A stretch of DNA of 64,000 bases from assembly GCF_000482325.1 (NCBI RefSeq), contig NZ_KI535295.1, positions 607,060 through 671,059 on the forward strand, given 5' to 3'. The position numbers were made by a program, and so were the translations under genes. The stretch is from Bacillus sp. UNC438CL73TsuS30 (GTDB lineage Bacteria > Bacillota > Bacilli > Bacillales > Cytobacillaceae). The notes beneath the pieces were generated by a model that saw only the letters and a list, made by a program, of their open reading frames with translations, had not been told where the DNA came from and searched no databases. Positions 30,302 through 40,069 of this stretch are shown piece after piece (position 1 is the first letter of the stretch; each line of letters begins with the position of its first letter).

Positions 30302-31340
30302 ACGCTTACGCAATATTTTAACACCCATTATTGCTGTTATTTTAGGGGTTATTGTGGGGACCATCATCATGTTAGCAAGTGGTTATGACCCTGTTGCCGC
30401 CTATGCAGCATTGTGGGATGGTGCTTTTGGTGATATTTACTATGTTGGAGAGGTTATCAGACAGGTAACTCCATATATTTTAGCAGGACTTGCTGTTGCC
30501 TTTGCCTTTAGAGTTGGATTATTTAATATCGGTGTTGAAGGTCAATTTATTGTTGGCTGGCTTGCCGCCGTTTGGGTAGGGGTATCTTTTGATTTACCAA
30601 AAATCATTCATTTACCGTTAGCAATCATCGCAGCAATGGTAGCCGGTGGACTTTGGGCCTTTATTCCAGGCCTGTTGAAAGCACGTTTCCGTGTGCATGA
30701 AGTAATTGTTACCATTATGATGAACTATGTTGCTTTGCATACTGTTAACTACATTATTAATAATAAATTAAATCAAGGATCATCTAAAACAGGAATGGTT
30801 CGTGACTCAGCGTCATTACGTTCTCCATGGCTTCAAGAATTAACCACTCATTCAACCATGCACTGGGGGATCATTATTGCCATCATCTGCTGCTTTATTA
30901 TGTGGTTCCTATTAGAGAAAACAACCCGTGGTTATGAGCTGCGTGCCGTAGGTTTCAACCAAGATGCAGCACATTATGCAGGGATGAGTGTAAATAAAAA
31001 TATCATTCTTTCAATGGTGATTTCCGGATGCTTCGCTGGAGTAGCCGGTGCAATGGAAGGTCTTGGTACTTTCGGATATATGGCGGTTCAAGGCGGGTTT
31101 ACAGGCGTAGGCTTTAATGGAATCGCAGTTGCATTATTGGGCGGCAATACAGCACTTGGAGTATTTTTCGCAGCCCTTTTATTCGGTATTTTAAAAATTG
31201 GAGCATTATCCATGCCGCTTGAGGCAGGAGTACCAAAGGAATTAGTTGATATCATTATTGCTTTGATTGTATTCTTTGTTGCTTCAAGTTATATCATAAG
31301 AATAGTTCTTGACCGATTCAGTAAGAAGGGGGTGAAGTAA
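30294..31340 (+). CDS. nupP: Nucleoside ABC transporter permease 1
   Basis: This 348-residue integral membrane permease is of the BPD_transp_2 (branched-chain/ribose/nucleoside) family, with about 8-10 hydrophobic segments. The family motif FRVGLFNIGVEGQF (~75-90) and GFNGIAVALLGG are visible. It starts inside nupO (8-nt overlap) and ends immediately before nupQ. Confidence 0.93.
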   Translation: MSKRLRNILTPIIAVILGVIVGTIIMLASGYDPVAAYAALWDGAFGDIYYVGEVIRQVTPYILAGLAVAFAFRVGLFNIGVEGQFIVGWLAAVWVGVSFDLPKIIHLPLAIIAAMVAGGLWAFIPGLLKARFRVHEVIVTIMMNYVALHTVNYIINNKLNQGSSKTGMVRDSASLRSPWLQELTTHSTMHWGIIIAIICCFIMWFLLEKTTRGYELRAVGFNQDAAHYAGMSVNKNIILSMVISGCFAGVAGAMEGLGTFGYMAVQGGFTGVGFNGIAVALLGGNTALGVFFAALLFGILKIGALSMPLEAGVPKELVDIIIALIVFFVASSYIIRIVLDRFSKKGVK

Positions 31341-32300
31341 GTGAGCTTAATGGAAATTTTGACGATTGTAGTACCTTCCACCTTATTATGGGCAGCTCCA
31401 CTTGTCTTCACTGCATTAGGCGGTGTATTCTCTGAACGATCCGGTGTTGTTAATATCGGACTTGAAGGATTAATGGTTATAGGTGCTTTTGCAGCAGTTG
31501 TCTTCAACTTAACTTTTGCCGGTACATTCGGTGCTGCAACTCCTTGGATATCGTTATTAGTAGCAATGGCAGCCGGAGCGATTTTTTCCATTCTCCATGC
31601 CGTGGCGGCAATCACATTCCGTGCGGACCATACGGTTTCAGGGGTGGCCATCAACTTGTTAGCAACAGGGCTTACCTTATTCCTTGTTAAATTAATTTAC
31701 AATAAAGGTGAAACGGACATCATCCAACAAAGCTTTAGTAAAATCGATGTTCCAATTTTAAAGGATATTCCTGTGATCGGAAAAATCTTTTTCCAAAATA
31801 CTTACTGGACTTCATTTGTAGCGATAATTGTTGCAATTATCGCATGGTATATTATTTATAAAACTCCATTCGGACTGCGTCTCCGTTCAGTGGGTGAACA
31901 CCCAATGGCTGCAGATACAATGGGAATTAACGTAACCAAAATGCGTTATTTAGGAGTTATTATTTCCGGTGCTCTGGGCGGAATTGGCGGCGGCGTTTAT
32001 GCTGAATCGATTTCTTCAAACTTCAGCCATTCCACGATCAGCGGTCAAGGTTTTATGGCATTAGCTGCAATGATTTTTGGTAAATGGCATCCGCTTGGTG
32101 CGATGGGTGCGGCACTATTCTTTGGTTTTGCCCAAAGTATCAGTATTATCGGCTCAAGTTTACCTTTCTTAAAAAATATTCCGGATGTATACCTATTAAT
32201 TGCTCCATATGTATTAACGATTTTAGCACTAGCTGGCTTTATCGGCCGAGCAGAAGCACCAAAAGCAGATGGGGTGCATTATATTAAAGGCAGTCGTTAA
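31341..32300 (+). CDS. nupQ: Nucleoside ABC transporter permease 2
   Basis: This second permease (319 residues) is paralogous to NupP; both carry the NIG-EG motif (VVNIGLEGLMVIGAF here) and GFMALAAMIFGKWHP. The GTG start at 31341 is 7-8 nt after GGGGGTGA and directly abuts the nupP stop. It pairs with NupP as a heterodimeric channel. Confidence 0.93.
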   Translation: MSLMEILTIVVPSTLLWAAPLVFTALGGVFSERSGVVNIGLEGLMVIGAFAAVVFNLTFAGTFGAATPWISLLVAMAAGAIFSILHAVAAITFRADHTVSGVAINLLATGLTLFLVKLIYNKGETDIIQQSFSKIDVPILKDIPVIGKIFFQNTYWTSFVAIIVAIIAWYIIYKTPFGLRLRSVGEHPMAADTMGINVTKMRYLGVIISGALGGIGGGVYAESISSNFSHSTISGQGFMALAAMIFGKWHPLGAMGAALFFGFAQSISIIGSSLPFLKNIPDVYLLIAPYVLTILALAGFIGRAEAPKADGVHYIKGSR

Positions 32301-32308
32301 AATTTCTT

Positions 32309-32340
32309 AAACCCTTGGACCATAAGTCCAAGGGTTTTCT
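32309..32340 (+). terminator. nupQ terminator
   Basis: AAACCCTTGGAC-CATAA-GTCCAAGGGTTT is followed by TCT. Confidence 0.88.
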
Positions 32341-32481
32341 ACGTTTGAAACTTGTCTGGACCAACGTGGCAAATTATAGTAAAAGTATACGTATGTTTAA
32401 CTAAGGAAAAGATAAAATAACTGCATGATTTTTTACATATGGTTAGATAAGGGATTTTTTTAATTTGAAGGAGGTATGAAA

Positions 32482-33762
32482 ATGGATGCTGCTGCAGAAA
32501 AAATGACAGAAATGCAAGGATACAAGCTTCATGTCATTGAAACAGATAAATATAAAACCAATACATTTATATGGAAAATGAAAGCACCATTATCGCAAGA
32601 GGACGTAACCAAAAGGGCGCTGCTTCCCCATGTTTTACAAAGCAGTTCGGCAAAATTTCCATCTACTACAGCACTTCGCTCATATTTAGATGAATTGTAT
32701 GGGGCAACCTTGTTTGTGGATTTATCTAAAAAAGGTGAAAATCATGTAATAAGTTTTACGATCGAAATAGCTAATGAAAAATTTCTAAGTGACCCAAGTC
32801 CTTTATTGAAAAAGGGTTTTGAGTTATTGGCAGAAATATTAACGAAACCGAATGCTTCCGACAAAGCTTTCGATTCCGAGACAATCGAGAAAGAAAAACG
32901 AACATTAAAGCAGCGAATTCAATCTGTTTATGATGATAAAATGAGATACTCCAATGTCCGTTTGATTGAAGAAATGTGCAAAGGGGAGTTGTATGCTCTC
33001 GATGTAAACGGGAACCTAGACGATGTTGATAAAATCACACCAGAGGCCTTATATGAATTTTATAAAAAAGCATTTTCTGAAGATGAGTTAGATTTATATG
33101 TAATTGGTGATGTAAAAGAGGAAGAGGTTAAGAAAATAGCTGATACATTGCTCAAATTTGAAACGCGAACACCGAAAAAACCGAACGGCGCAAATCAAAA
33201 GAAGATAGAGCAAGTGAATGAAGTGAAAGAAAAGCAGGATGTCAAGCAAGGGAAATTAAATATCGGCTATCGTACCAATGTTCGCTATGGGGACCCCGAT
33301 TATTTTGCCCTGCAAGTCTTCAATGGAATTTTCGGTGGTTTTTCTCATTCCAAACTATTTATTAATGTAAGGGAAAAAGCCAGCCTTGCCTACTATGCCG
33401 CAAGTCGCTTGGAAAGTCATAAAGGATTGATGATTGTCGTTTCAGGCATTGATTTAAAGAATTATGATCAAGCAGTGGGAATTATCCATGAACAAATGGA
33501 AGCGATGAAAAAGGGTGATTTCACGGACGAAGAATTAACCCAGACGAAAGCTGTGATTCAAAATCAAATGCTTGAGACTATAGATACTTCAAGAGGCCTA
33601 ATTGAAGTTTTATATCATAATGTGGTCGCTGATACCGATATTCATTTAAGTACCTGGGTTGAAGAAATGCAAAAAGTAACAAAGGAACAAATCGTGGCTG
33701 TTTCAGAAAAAATTCAGCTTGATACGATTTATTTCTTAACCGGAACGGAGGCGGGCCAATAA
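32482..33762 (+). CDS. ymfF: M16-family peptidase-like protein YmfF, no zinc motif
   Basis: This 426-residue M16-fold protein lacks the HxxEH motif in its N-terminal half; that region reads LLPHVLQSSSAKFPS. It keeps the C-terminal half with an R-Y-like segment (INVREKASLAYYAASRLES). M16 enzymes often act as an inactive/active pair, and the next gene (ymfH) has the zinc site. ATG 32482 is 7 nt after AAGGAGGT; an ATG at 32476 is too close. It overlaps ymfH by 1 nt. Confidence 0.9.
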   Translation: MDAAAEKMTEMQGYKLHVIETDKYKTNTFIWKMKAPLSQEDVTKRALLPHVLQSSSAKFPSTTALRSYLDELYGATLFVDLSKKGENHVISFTIEIANEKFLSDPSPLLKKGFELLAEILTKPNASDKAFDSETIEKEKRTLKQRIQSVYDDKMRYSNVRLIEEMCKGELYALDVNGNLDDVDKITPEALYEFYKKAFSEDELDLYVIGDVKEEEVKKIADTLLKFETRTPKKPNGANQKKIEQVNEVKEKQDVKQGKLNIGYRTNVRYGDPDYFALQVFNGIFGGFSHSKLFINVREKASLAYYAASRLESHKGLMIVVSGIDLKNYDQAVGIIHEQMEAMKKGDFTDEELTQTKAVIQNQMLETIDTSRGLIEVLYHNVVADTDIHLSTWVEEMQKVTKEQIVAVSEKIQLDTIYFLTGTEAGQ

Positions 33763-35054
33763 TGGAGAAACTTAAGTCTGACCAGCTCCAAGAAGAACTT
33801 TTTCATGAACAAATGGACAATGGACTCCAAGTCTATATTTTGCCGAAAAAAGGCTTTAATAAAACCTATGCTACCTTTACGACCAAATATGGTTCTGTTG
33901 ATAATTGCTTCATTCCTCTTGGGAAAGATGAGTATGTTAAAGTGCCTGATGGGATTGCCCACTTTTTAGAGCATAAGTTATTTGAAAAAGAAGATGGCGA
34001 TGTTTTTCAGCAATTTAGCCGTCAAGGTGCATCCGCCAATGCCTTTACTTCGTTTACAAGGACTGCCTATTTATTTTCCAGCACTTCTGATGTAGAAAAA
34101 AATTTAGAAACGTTGATCGATTTTGTACAGGAACCTTATTTTTCGGAAAAAACAGTGGAAAAGGAAAAAGGAATCATTGGACAGGAAATTACGATGTACG
34201 ATGATAATCCCGACTGGCGTCTTTATTTTGGCTTAATTGAAAATTTATATCAAAACCATCCGGTTAAAATTGATATTGCCGGGACGATTGAGTCAATTTC
34301 CCATATTACGAAAGATTGGCTTTACGAATGCTACAATACTTTTTACCATCCAAGCAATATGCTATTGTTTATTGTTGGACCGGTTGACCCAAAAACCATT
34401 ATGGACCAAGTAAGAGCAAACCAGGCGAAAAAACCATTTAAAGACCAACCGGAAATCAAACGGAAATTTGACGAAGAGCCAGCTGCGGCTGCAGAAAAGA
34501 AACAGGTACTTGAAATGAATGTCCAAACGCCTAAGTGCTTAGTAGGAATCAAAGCTTTTCATGTGGATCAAAAAGGCGATGAACTGTTGAAAAATGAATT
34601 AACGACGAATATCTTGCTTGATTTGTTATTCGGTAAGAGCTCGGAGAATTTTGATCATCTCTATAAAGAGGGGCTGATTGATGACTCGTTTTCTTATGAT
34701 TATACCCAAGAGCAGGGGTTTGGGTTTGCGATGGTCGGTGGGGATACAAGGGATGCAGATCAGCTTGCTGAAAGACTTGAAAAAATGCTGTTGGATGCAA
34801 AGAATGGCAGCATCTTTACAGAAGAGAAACTGGAGCGGACGAAAAAGAAAAAAATAGGATCGTTTTTACGTGCAGTCAACTCTCCTGAATATATTGCCAA
34901 TCAATTTACCCGGTATGCATTTAATGATATGAATTTATTTGATGTTGTTCCTATGCTTGAAAAGATAACCTTAAAGGATGTACAGCAATTGGCATCTGAA
35001 ATTGTTTCTGAAGAGCGATTTTCGGTTTGTCAGGTTATTCCGAAGAAGAATTAG
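33762..35054 (+). CDS. ymfH: M16-family zinc protease YmfH
   Basis: This 430-residue protein has the inverted zinc motif HFLEH at residues 67-71 and the downstream glutamate region EKGIIGQEITMYDDNP. It is probably the catalytic partner of YmfF, to which it is translationally coupled (TAATG). The substrate is unknown; YmfFH-like pairs are conserved across Bacillus and related to peptide-processing systems such as AlbEF. Confidence 0.92.
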   Translation: MEKLKSDQLQEELFHEQMDNGLQVYILPKKGFNKTYATFTTKYGSVDNCFIPLGKDEYVKVPDGIAHFLEHKLFEKEDGDVFQQFSRQGASANAFTSFTRTAYLFSSTSDVEKNLETLIDFVQEPYFSEKTVEKEKGIIGQEITMYDDNPDWRLYFGLIENLYQNHPVKIDIAGTIESISHITKDWLYECYNTFYHPSNMLLFIVGPVDPKTIMDQVRANQAKKPFKDQPEIKRKFDEEPAAAAEKKQVLEMNVQTPKCLVGIKAFHVDQKGDELLKNELTTNILLDLLFGKSSENFDHLYKEGLIDDSFSYDYTQEQGFGFAMVGGDTRDADQLAERLEKMLLDAKNGSIFTEEKLERTKKKKIGSFLRAVNSPEYIANQFTRYAFNDMNLFDVVPMLEKITLKDVQQLASEIVSEERFSVCQVIPKKN

Positions 35055-35060
35055 TTTAGG

Positions 35061-35090
35061 AAAGCGTCGTAGAACGGCGCTTTTTTATTT
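35061..35090 (+). terminator. ymfH terminator
   Basis: AAAGCGTCGT-AGA-ACGGCGCTTT, with G-T pairing, is followed by a T-run. It lies between ymfH and ymfI. Confidence 0.75.
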
Positions 35091-35113
35091 TATAAGTAGA
35101 AAGAGTGAGGCTT

Positions 35114-35836
35114 TTGAAAAAATATGCACTCATCACGGGGGCAAGTGGAGGAATCGGACAAGCGATTGCTTTAACATTAGCTGCAAAAGGCTACCATTTA
35201 TATTTACATTACAATCGAAATGAAAAAATGATAACGGATTTAATGGAAAAGTTGCAATCGTATGGGGGGGAGTATATGCCTATTCACGCGGATCTGGCCG
35301 ATTCAAATGGATACAAACACATTTGTTCACAAATTTTTTCACTTGATGCGATTATTCATTGCGGCGGCAACAGTCATTATGGACTGCTAGTGGATTTATC
35401 ACAGGAAGAGGCTGCGGCATTAATGAACATACATGTTCTAAATCCTTTAATGATGACCAAAGAATTATTGCCGAAATTATATAGTAAGGGCTCAGGGAGT
35501 ATCGTGGTCATCAGTTCCATTTGGGGACAAACCGGAGCTGCCTGTGAAGTTGCCTATTCCACTGCGAAGGGCGCACAAATTGCCTTTGTAAAAGCGTTAA
35601 GTAAAGAAGTAGCACGGAGTGGCATTCGCGTAAATGCGATTGCTCCAGGTGCCGTTGCAACACCGATGATGACGGGTTTTACTAAAGAAGAATTGGAATC
35701 AATCCATGAGGAAATCCCAATGGGAAGGCTTGGATTACCGGAAGAAATCGCAAAAGGCACCGCCTTTTTATTATCCGAAGAATCGTCGTATATAACAGGA
35801 CAAATTCTTGCCATAAACGGCGGCTGGTACACGTAA
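35114..35836 (+). CDS. ymfI: Short-chain dehydrogenase/reductase YmfI
   Basis: This 240-residue SDR has the NAD(P)-binding TGASGGIG at ~8-15, the ISS serine, and the catalytic YSTAK tyrosine/lysine. It is FabG-like, and the C-terminal SSYITGQILAINGGW is typical of classical SDRs. TTG 35114 matches the usual N-terminus (MKKYALITGASGG); a GTG at 35105 would add RLL-type residues. Substrate unknown. Confidence 0.9.
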   Translation: MKKYALITGASGGIGQAIALTLAAKGYHLYLHYNRNEKMITDLMEKLQSYGGEYMPIHADLADSNGYKHICSQIFSLDAIIHCGGNSHYGLLVDLSQEEAAALMNIHVLNPLMMTKELLPKLYSKGSGSIVVISSIWGQTGAACEVAYSTAKGAQIAFVKALSKEVARSGIRVNAIAPGAVATPMMTGFTKEELESIHEEIPMGRLGLPEEIAKGTAFLLSEESSYITGQILAINGGWYT

Positions 35837-35914
35837 AAATTAATTTCTAAGATGAATAAATCTCTTCGGAAAGTCACAAAATATCCTTGTACTATTCTAA
35901 AGGAGGGTTTTAAT

Positions 35915-36172
35915 ATGTCTGTTTTAGATAACTGGAAACAGTGGGAAGACTTTTTAGCTGATCGTCTGCATCATGCGCAAAATGAGGGAATGAGTGAGGG
36001 AGCTGTAAACAACCTTGCATTTCAAATTGGTGATTATTTGGCAAGCCAGGTAGAGCCAAAAAATGAGCAGCAAAGAGTCCTTTCAGATCTATGGTCTGTT
36101 GCTGACAAGCAAGAACAACAAGCTATTGCTAATATAATGGTTAAACTTATTTCAAATAATGGTACTCGTTAA
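35915..36172 (+). CDS. ymfJ: DUF3243 protein YmfJ
   Basis: This 85-residue protein begins MSVLDNWKQWEDFLADRLHHA and has the family's full length. ATG 35915 follows AAAGGAGGG; the longer frame from 35852 lacks such a site. It is conserved between ymfI and ymfK in Bacillus. No known function. Confidence 0.88.
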   Translation: MSVLDNWKQWEDFLADRLHHAQNEGMSEGAVNNLAFQIGDYLASQVEPKNEQQRVLSDLWSVADKQEQQAIANIMVKLISNNGTR

Positions 36173-36173
36173 G

Positions 36174-36198
36174 AGAGAGGCAGGTCCTCTCTTTTTTT
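36174..36198 (+). terminator. ymfJ terminator
   Basis: AGAGAGG-CAGGT-CCTCTCT is followed by a T-run. Confidence 0.88.
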
Positions 36199-36343
36199 CT
36201 TTGTTTATATTTTCTCCCAGATTTAAAGCCTTTCTCCTTGTTTTTTCTTTCATCTTCACTCAAAATCATTTATTATAAGGTTTAGATATCGGAATGTGAA
36301 AATTTGTCGAATCACTCACGCCTATACTTAGGGGGTTTTTATT

Positions 36344-37135
36344 GTGGAGAAAAAAGAATGGTATTTAGAATATGAGATTCAAAAAAACCGTCCCGGTTTG
36401 TTGGGCGACATTTCATCACTATTAGGTATGCTTGCTATTAATATTGTAACGATTAATGGTGTGGATGAAGGCAGACGCGGCCTTTTAATTAAAGCAAAAG
36501 ATGATGATCAAATTAAACGTTTAGAGTCAATTCTTAATACAATGGATACAATAAAATTAATTAAGTTGAGAGAACCAAAGCTGCGTGATCGCCTTGCAGT
36601 CAGACATGGACGTTATATCCAGAGAGACGCGGATGATAAAAAAACATTCCGCTTTGTAAGGGATGAACTTGGATTATTAGTTGATTTTATGGCAGAATTG
36701 TTTAAGCAGGAGGGCCATAAGTTAATTGGAATTCGCGGGATGCCTCGTGTGGGCAAAACAGAATCTCTTGTTGCGGCAAGTGTTTGTGCGAATAAAAGAT
36801 GGTTGTTCGTTTCTTCCACTCTTTTAAAACAAACAATCCGAAATCAGCTAATTCAAGATGAGTACAATGAAAATAATTTATATATTTTGGATGGGATTGT
36901 CTCAACGAAACGCGCAAGTGAACGCCACTGGCAGCTTGTTCGTGAAATAATGCGCATGCCTGCTGTGAAGGTAATTGAACATCCAGACGTTTTCGTTCAA
37001 AATTCAGAGTACACGCTAGATGATTTTGATTATATTATCGAACTAAGAAATCACGCGGACGAAGAGATTACATATGAGGTAGTAGAACAGAGTAACTTAC
37101 TCTCCGGCTCTGATTTTGGAGATTTTGATTTTTGA
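36344..37135 (+). CDS. ymfK: YmfK (DUF3388): ACT-like domain plus P-loop-like region
   Basis: This 263-residue protein is of the YmfK/DUF3388 family. Residues 5-75 resemble an ACT small-molecule-binding domain (WYLEYEIQKNRPGLLGDISSLLGML). Residues 132-139, GMPRVGKT, match a Walker A P-loop, so nucleotide binding is plausible. The C-terminus is acidic. The GTG start at 36344 is 8 nt after AGGGGG. It lies upstream of rodZ with a 20-nt gap. Function unknown. Confidence 0.88.
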   Translation: MEKKEWYLEYEIQKNRPGLLGDISSLLGMLAINIVTINGVDEGRRGLLIKAKDDDQIKRLESILNTMDTIKLIKLREPKLRDRLAVRHGRYIQRDADDKKTFRFVRDELGLLVDFMAELFKQEGHKLIGIRGMPRVGKTESLVAASVCANKRWLFVSSTLLKQTIRNQLIQDEYNENNLYILDGIVSTKRASERHWQLVREIMRMPAVKVIEHPDVFVQNSEYTLDDFDYIIELRNHADEEITYEVVEQSNLLSGSDFGDFDF

Positions 37136-37155
37136 AAATTGGAAGGTGTTAAAAG

Positions 37156-38061
37156 TTGACTGAATTAGGTAATCGACTAAAAGAAGCCCGATTAGCCAAA
37201 AACTTGAGTTTGGATGATGTACAGGCCATTACAAAAATCCAAAAGCGTTACTTAATTGGTATTGAAGAAGGAAATTATACTAGTATGCCCGGGAATTTTT
37301 ATGTTCGTGCCTTTATAAAGCAGTACGCAGAGGCGCTTCAACTAAATCCCGATGAAATTTTTGAAACCTATAAAAGTGATATCCCGATCACTCATAATGA
37401 AGAAATAACGGATCAATTATCGAGGGTGAAAAGCCGCAAAGCGATTTCAGAAGGGAATTCGAAATTTTTTGATGTGCTCCCAAAAATACTAATTGGTGTT
37501 TTTGTTATTGGGGTTGCAGGGTTAGTCTATTATTTTCTATTAAGTCATGCGAGCAGTGATTCGAATGAATCCATTAATAAGGTGAATGACCAGGCGAAAA
37601 TTGAAAAGTCTCAAAATCTTGAAGAAGCAAAAGCGACAGAAACAAAAAAATCAAAAGCTACAAATGTTAAAAACAGTACAAATGATAATAAGAACAACGG
37701 GGATAATTCTGCTGAAACCGTTTCTCAGCAGGATTTAAAAGTGGTCCAAAGCAGCGGCCCAAATACTACATTTAAATTAAGCAACACAGATAAGTTTAAA
37801 GTAAAATTGGTTTCAAAGGGTCAAACATGGGTGAATATTAAAAATGGCAAGGGTTATTCTTTCTTCCAGGGGATGCTAACTACAAATGGTACAGATAGTA
37901 AAACAGTAGATTTATCGAAGGAAAATCAAGCCGTGATTGTTGTAGGCAGAACATTGGATACGGAGATTTATGTAAATGATCAAAAGCTAAAGTATGCAGT
38001 GGCACCGACTGAAATGGTTCGTCAGAACATTACGATTCAATATGTTCCGAAGAACAAATAG
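37156..38061 (+). CDS. rodZ: RodZ-family cell-shape protein (YmfM)
   Basis: This 301-residue membrane protein has an N-terminal helix-turn-helix of the RodZ type (ELGNRLKEARLAKNLSLDDVQAITKIQKRYL), one transmembrane helix (~112-132, ILIGVFVIGVAGLVYYFLL), a low-complexity K/N/E linker and a C-terminal DUF4115 beta domain. RodZ links MreB to the membrane and cell-wall machinery. The TTG start at 37156 follows GGAAGGTG. It is normally followed by pgsA, as here. Confidence 0.92.
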   Translation: MTELGNRLKEARLAKNLSLDDVQAITKIQKRYLIGIEEGNYTSMPGNFYVRAFIKQYAEALQLNPDEIFETYKSDIPITHNEEITDQLSRVKSRKAISEGNSKFFDVLPKILIGVFVIGVAGLVYYFLLSHASSDSNESINKVNDQAKIEKSQNLEEAKATETKKSKATNVKNSTNDNKNNGDNSAETVSQQDLKVVQSSGPNTTFKLSNTDKFKVKLVSKGQTWVNIKNGKGYSFFQGMLTTNGTDSKTVDLSKENQAVIVVGRTLDTEIYVNDQKLKYAVAPTEMVRQNITIQYVPKNK

Positions 38062-38085
38062 TCATCGAAATGATGACTATTTTTC
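38057..38085 (+). terminator. rodZ terminator
   Basis: AATAGTCATC-GAAAT-GATGACTATT with trailing T residues overlaps the rodZ stop codon. Confidence 0.8.
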
Positions 38086-38157
38086 AGTTTTTTATTAAAT
38101 TGAAATAGTTTAGTTTATTTCAATTGCGTTTTTGTTTTTTAATTAGGAGGAAATTTT

Positions 38158-38736
38158 ATGAATATACCAAATAGGATAACGGTATCGAGAATATTATTAA
38201 TTCCAATATTCTTAATCATTATGCTAGTCCCCTTTAAATGGGGAAATTTACATTTGCTTGGAGTTGACCTGCCGGTTACCCATTTTGTTGGGGCTCTCAT
38301 CTTTATTATTGCCTCTACGACTGACTGGGTAGACGGGTATTACGCCCGCAAATATAATCTTGTGACAAATATGGGGAAATTCCTAGATCCCCTTGCTGAT
38401 AAATTACTTGTTTCCGCAGCTTTGATTGTACTAGTTGAGCTGGGGTACGCTGCGTCATGGATTGTCATTGTAATCATTAGTAGGGAGTTTGCGGTTACCG
38501 GACTACGCCTGCTGCTTGCCGGTGAAGGCGAGGTTGTAGCAGCAAATATGCTTGGGAAAATTAAAACTTGGACGCAGATCATCGCGATTTCTGCACTTCT
38601 TTTACATAATATTTTATTTGACATGGTCTCATTCCCATTTGCTGATATTGCTTTATGGGTAGCATTGATTTTTACCATCTGGTCGGGCTGGGATTATTTT
38701 GCGAAGAACAGCCATGTGCTAAAGAATTCTAAATAA
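38158..38736 (+). CDS. pgsA: CDP-diacylglycerol--glycerol-3-phosphate 3-phosphatidyltransferase
   Basis: PgsA makes phosphatidylglycerol phosphate, the precursor of the main anionic phospholipids. The 192-residue membrane protein carries the CDP-alcohol phosphotransferase signature DWVDGYYARKYN...G...DPLAD (D-x2-D-G-x2-A-R-x8-G-x3-D-x3-D) near residues 60-82, and several membrane helices. The strong AGGAGGAAA site precedes the ATG. It is 16 nt upstream of cinA. Confidence 0.96.
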   Translation: MNIPNRITVSRILLIPIFLIIMLVPFKWGNLHLLGVDLPVTHFVGALIFIIASTTDWVDGYYARKYNLVTNMGKFLDPLADKLLVSAALIVLVELGYAASWIVIVIISREFAVTGLRLLLAGEGEVVAANMLGKIKTWTQIIAISALLLHNILFDMVSFPFADIALWVALIFTIWSGWDYFAKNSHVLKNSK

Positions 38737-38752
38737 TAGGAAGTGATGGATT

Positions 38753-40003
38753 GTGAATGCAGAAATTATTGCGGTTGGCTCAGAGTTACTTCTTGGGCAA
38801 ATTGTCAATACAAATGCACGGTTTATCTCCCAGCATTTAGCAGGTGCAGGCATTAATGTCTATTATCATACCGTAGTTGGAGATAACCCTGATCGTTTAA
38901 AATCAGCTATCAAGATAGCCGAAGACCGATCTGATTTGATTATTTTTACAGGCGGTCTGGGGCCAACGAAGGATGATTTGACGAAAGAAACGATTGCAAA
39001 GCATATCGGTAAGGAATTAGTTTTTGACGAAAATGCCTTGGAGTCAATTGAGGCTTATTTCAAAAAGACAAATCGTCAGATGACGGAAAATAATCGGAAA
39101 CAAGCACTTGTAGTAGAAGGCTCTCACGTTTTGTCCAATGATCATGGGATGGCACCGGGAATGGTGGTTAAGAGTAGGGGGCATGTTTATATGCTTTTGC
39201 CTGGACCACCGAAGGAAATGGAACCGATGTTCGTTGAATACGGTCTTTCGGCATTGTCATTACAAGTGAAGAGCAATGATAAAATTGTATCCAGAGTGTT
39301 GCGCTTTTTCGGGATTGGCGAAGCGGCATTGGAAACTGAAATTATCGATCTCATTGATTCACAAAGTAATCCTACGATTGCGCCATTAGCTGGAGATGGT
39401 GAGGTAACCTTAAGACTGACGGCGAAGCATCAGGACCATGATACGGCAATTAAAATGCTCGATGAGGTTGAGCAAAAGATTAGTGCACGAGTCGGACAAT
39501 TTTTATATGGCTATAACAGTACATCTCTAGTTGAAGAGTTAAGCAAAGTTTTAAAAGCGAAGAATGTAACGATTGGTGCTGCCGAAAGCCTGACAGGCGG
39601 AATGTTTCAGAAGGAGTTAACTTCCGTCCCCGGTGCAAGTTCGATTTTAAAAGGCGGCGTGGTTTGCTATACAAATGAAGTGAAACACCAGGTGTTAAAG
39701 GTGAAGCAGGAAACTATTGATACGTACGGTGTTGTAAGTGAGCAATGTGCGTTGGAGTTAGCTGAAAATGTTTCAAGTCTTGTAGGTGCGGATATTGGCA
39801 TCAGTTTTACAGGTGTTGCCGGACCGGATGAACAGGAAGGAAAGCCGGTTGGTACGGTTTATATTGGACTTTCTATTCAGGGACGGCCGGGTGTTGTGGA
39901 AAAAGTAATTCTTGCCGGTTCAAGGGAAGCAAACCGGAACCGTGCGGTGAAATATGGTTGTTATTATTTGCTTAAACATTTAAAAGAATCACAGAATGCT
40001 TAG
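38753..40003 (+). CDS. cinA: Competence/damage-inducible protein CinA
   Basis: This 416-residue protein has an N-terminal MoaB/Mog-like (COG1058) domain ([35 protein letters not shown]) and a C-terminal nicotinamide-nucleotide amidase (PncC-like) domain ([22 protein letters not shown]). It lies upstream of recA, as in most Firmicutes; here it has its own terminator, so read-through into recA would be partial. GTG start. Confidence 0.95.
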   Translation: MNAEIIAVGSELLLGQIVNTNARFISQHLAGAGINVYYHTVVGDNPDRLKSAIKIAEDRSDLIIFTGGLGPTKDDLTKETIAKHIGKELVFDENALESIEAYFKKTNRQMTENNRKQALVVEGSHVLSNDHGMAPGMVVKSRGHVYMLLPGPPKEMEPMFVEYGLSALSLQVKSNDKIVSRVLRFFGIGEAALETEIIDLIDSQSNPTIAPLAGDGEVTLRLTAKHQDHDTAIKMLDEVEQKISARVGQFLYGYNSTSLVEELSKVLKAKNVTIGAAESLTGGMFQKELTSVPGASSILKGGVVCYTNEVKHQVLKVKQETIDTYGVVSEQCALELAENVSSLVGADIGISFTGVAGPDEQEGKPVGTVYIGLSIQGRPGVVEKVILAGSREANRNRAVKYGCYYLLKHLKESQNA

Positions 40004-40026
40004 AGGCGTTCTGTGATTCTTTTTTG
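39985..40026 (+). terminator. cinA terminator
   Basis: AGAATCACAGAA pairs with TTCTGTGATTCT around a GC-closed loop, followed by T residues. It overlaps the cinA stop. Confidence 0.9.
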
Positions 40027-40069
40027 TTTTGATGGTGGGGTTGAGTGGTAAGGAATAAAGAGGTGGATG

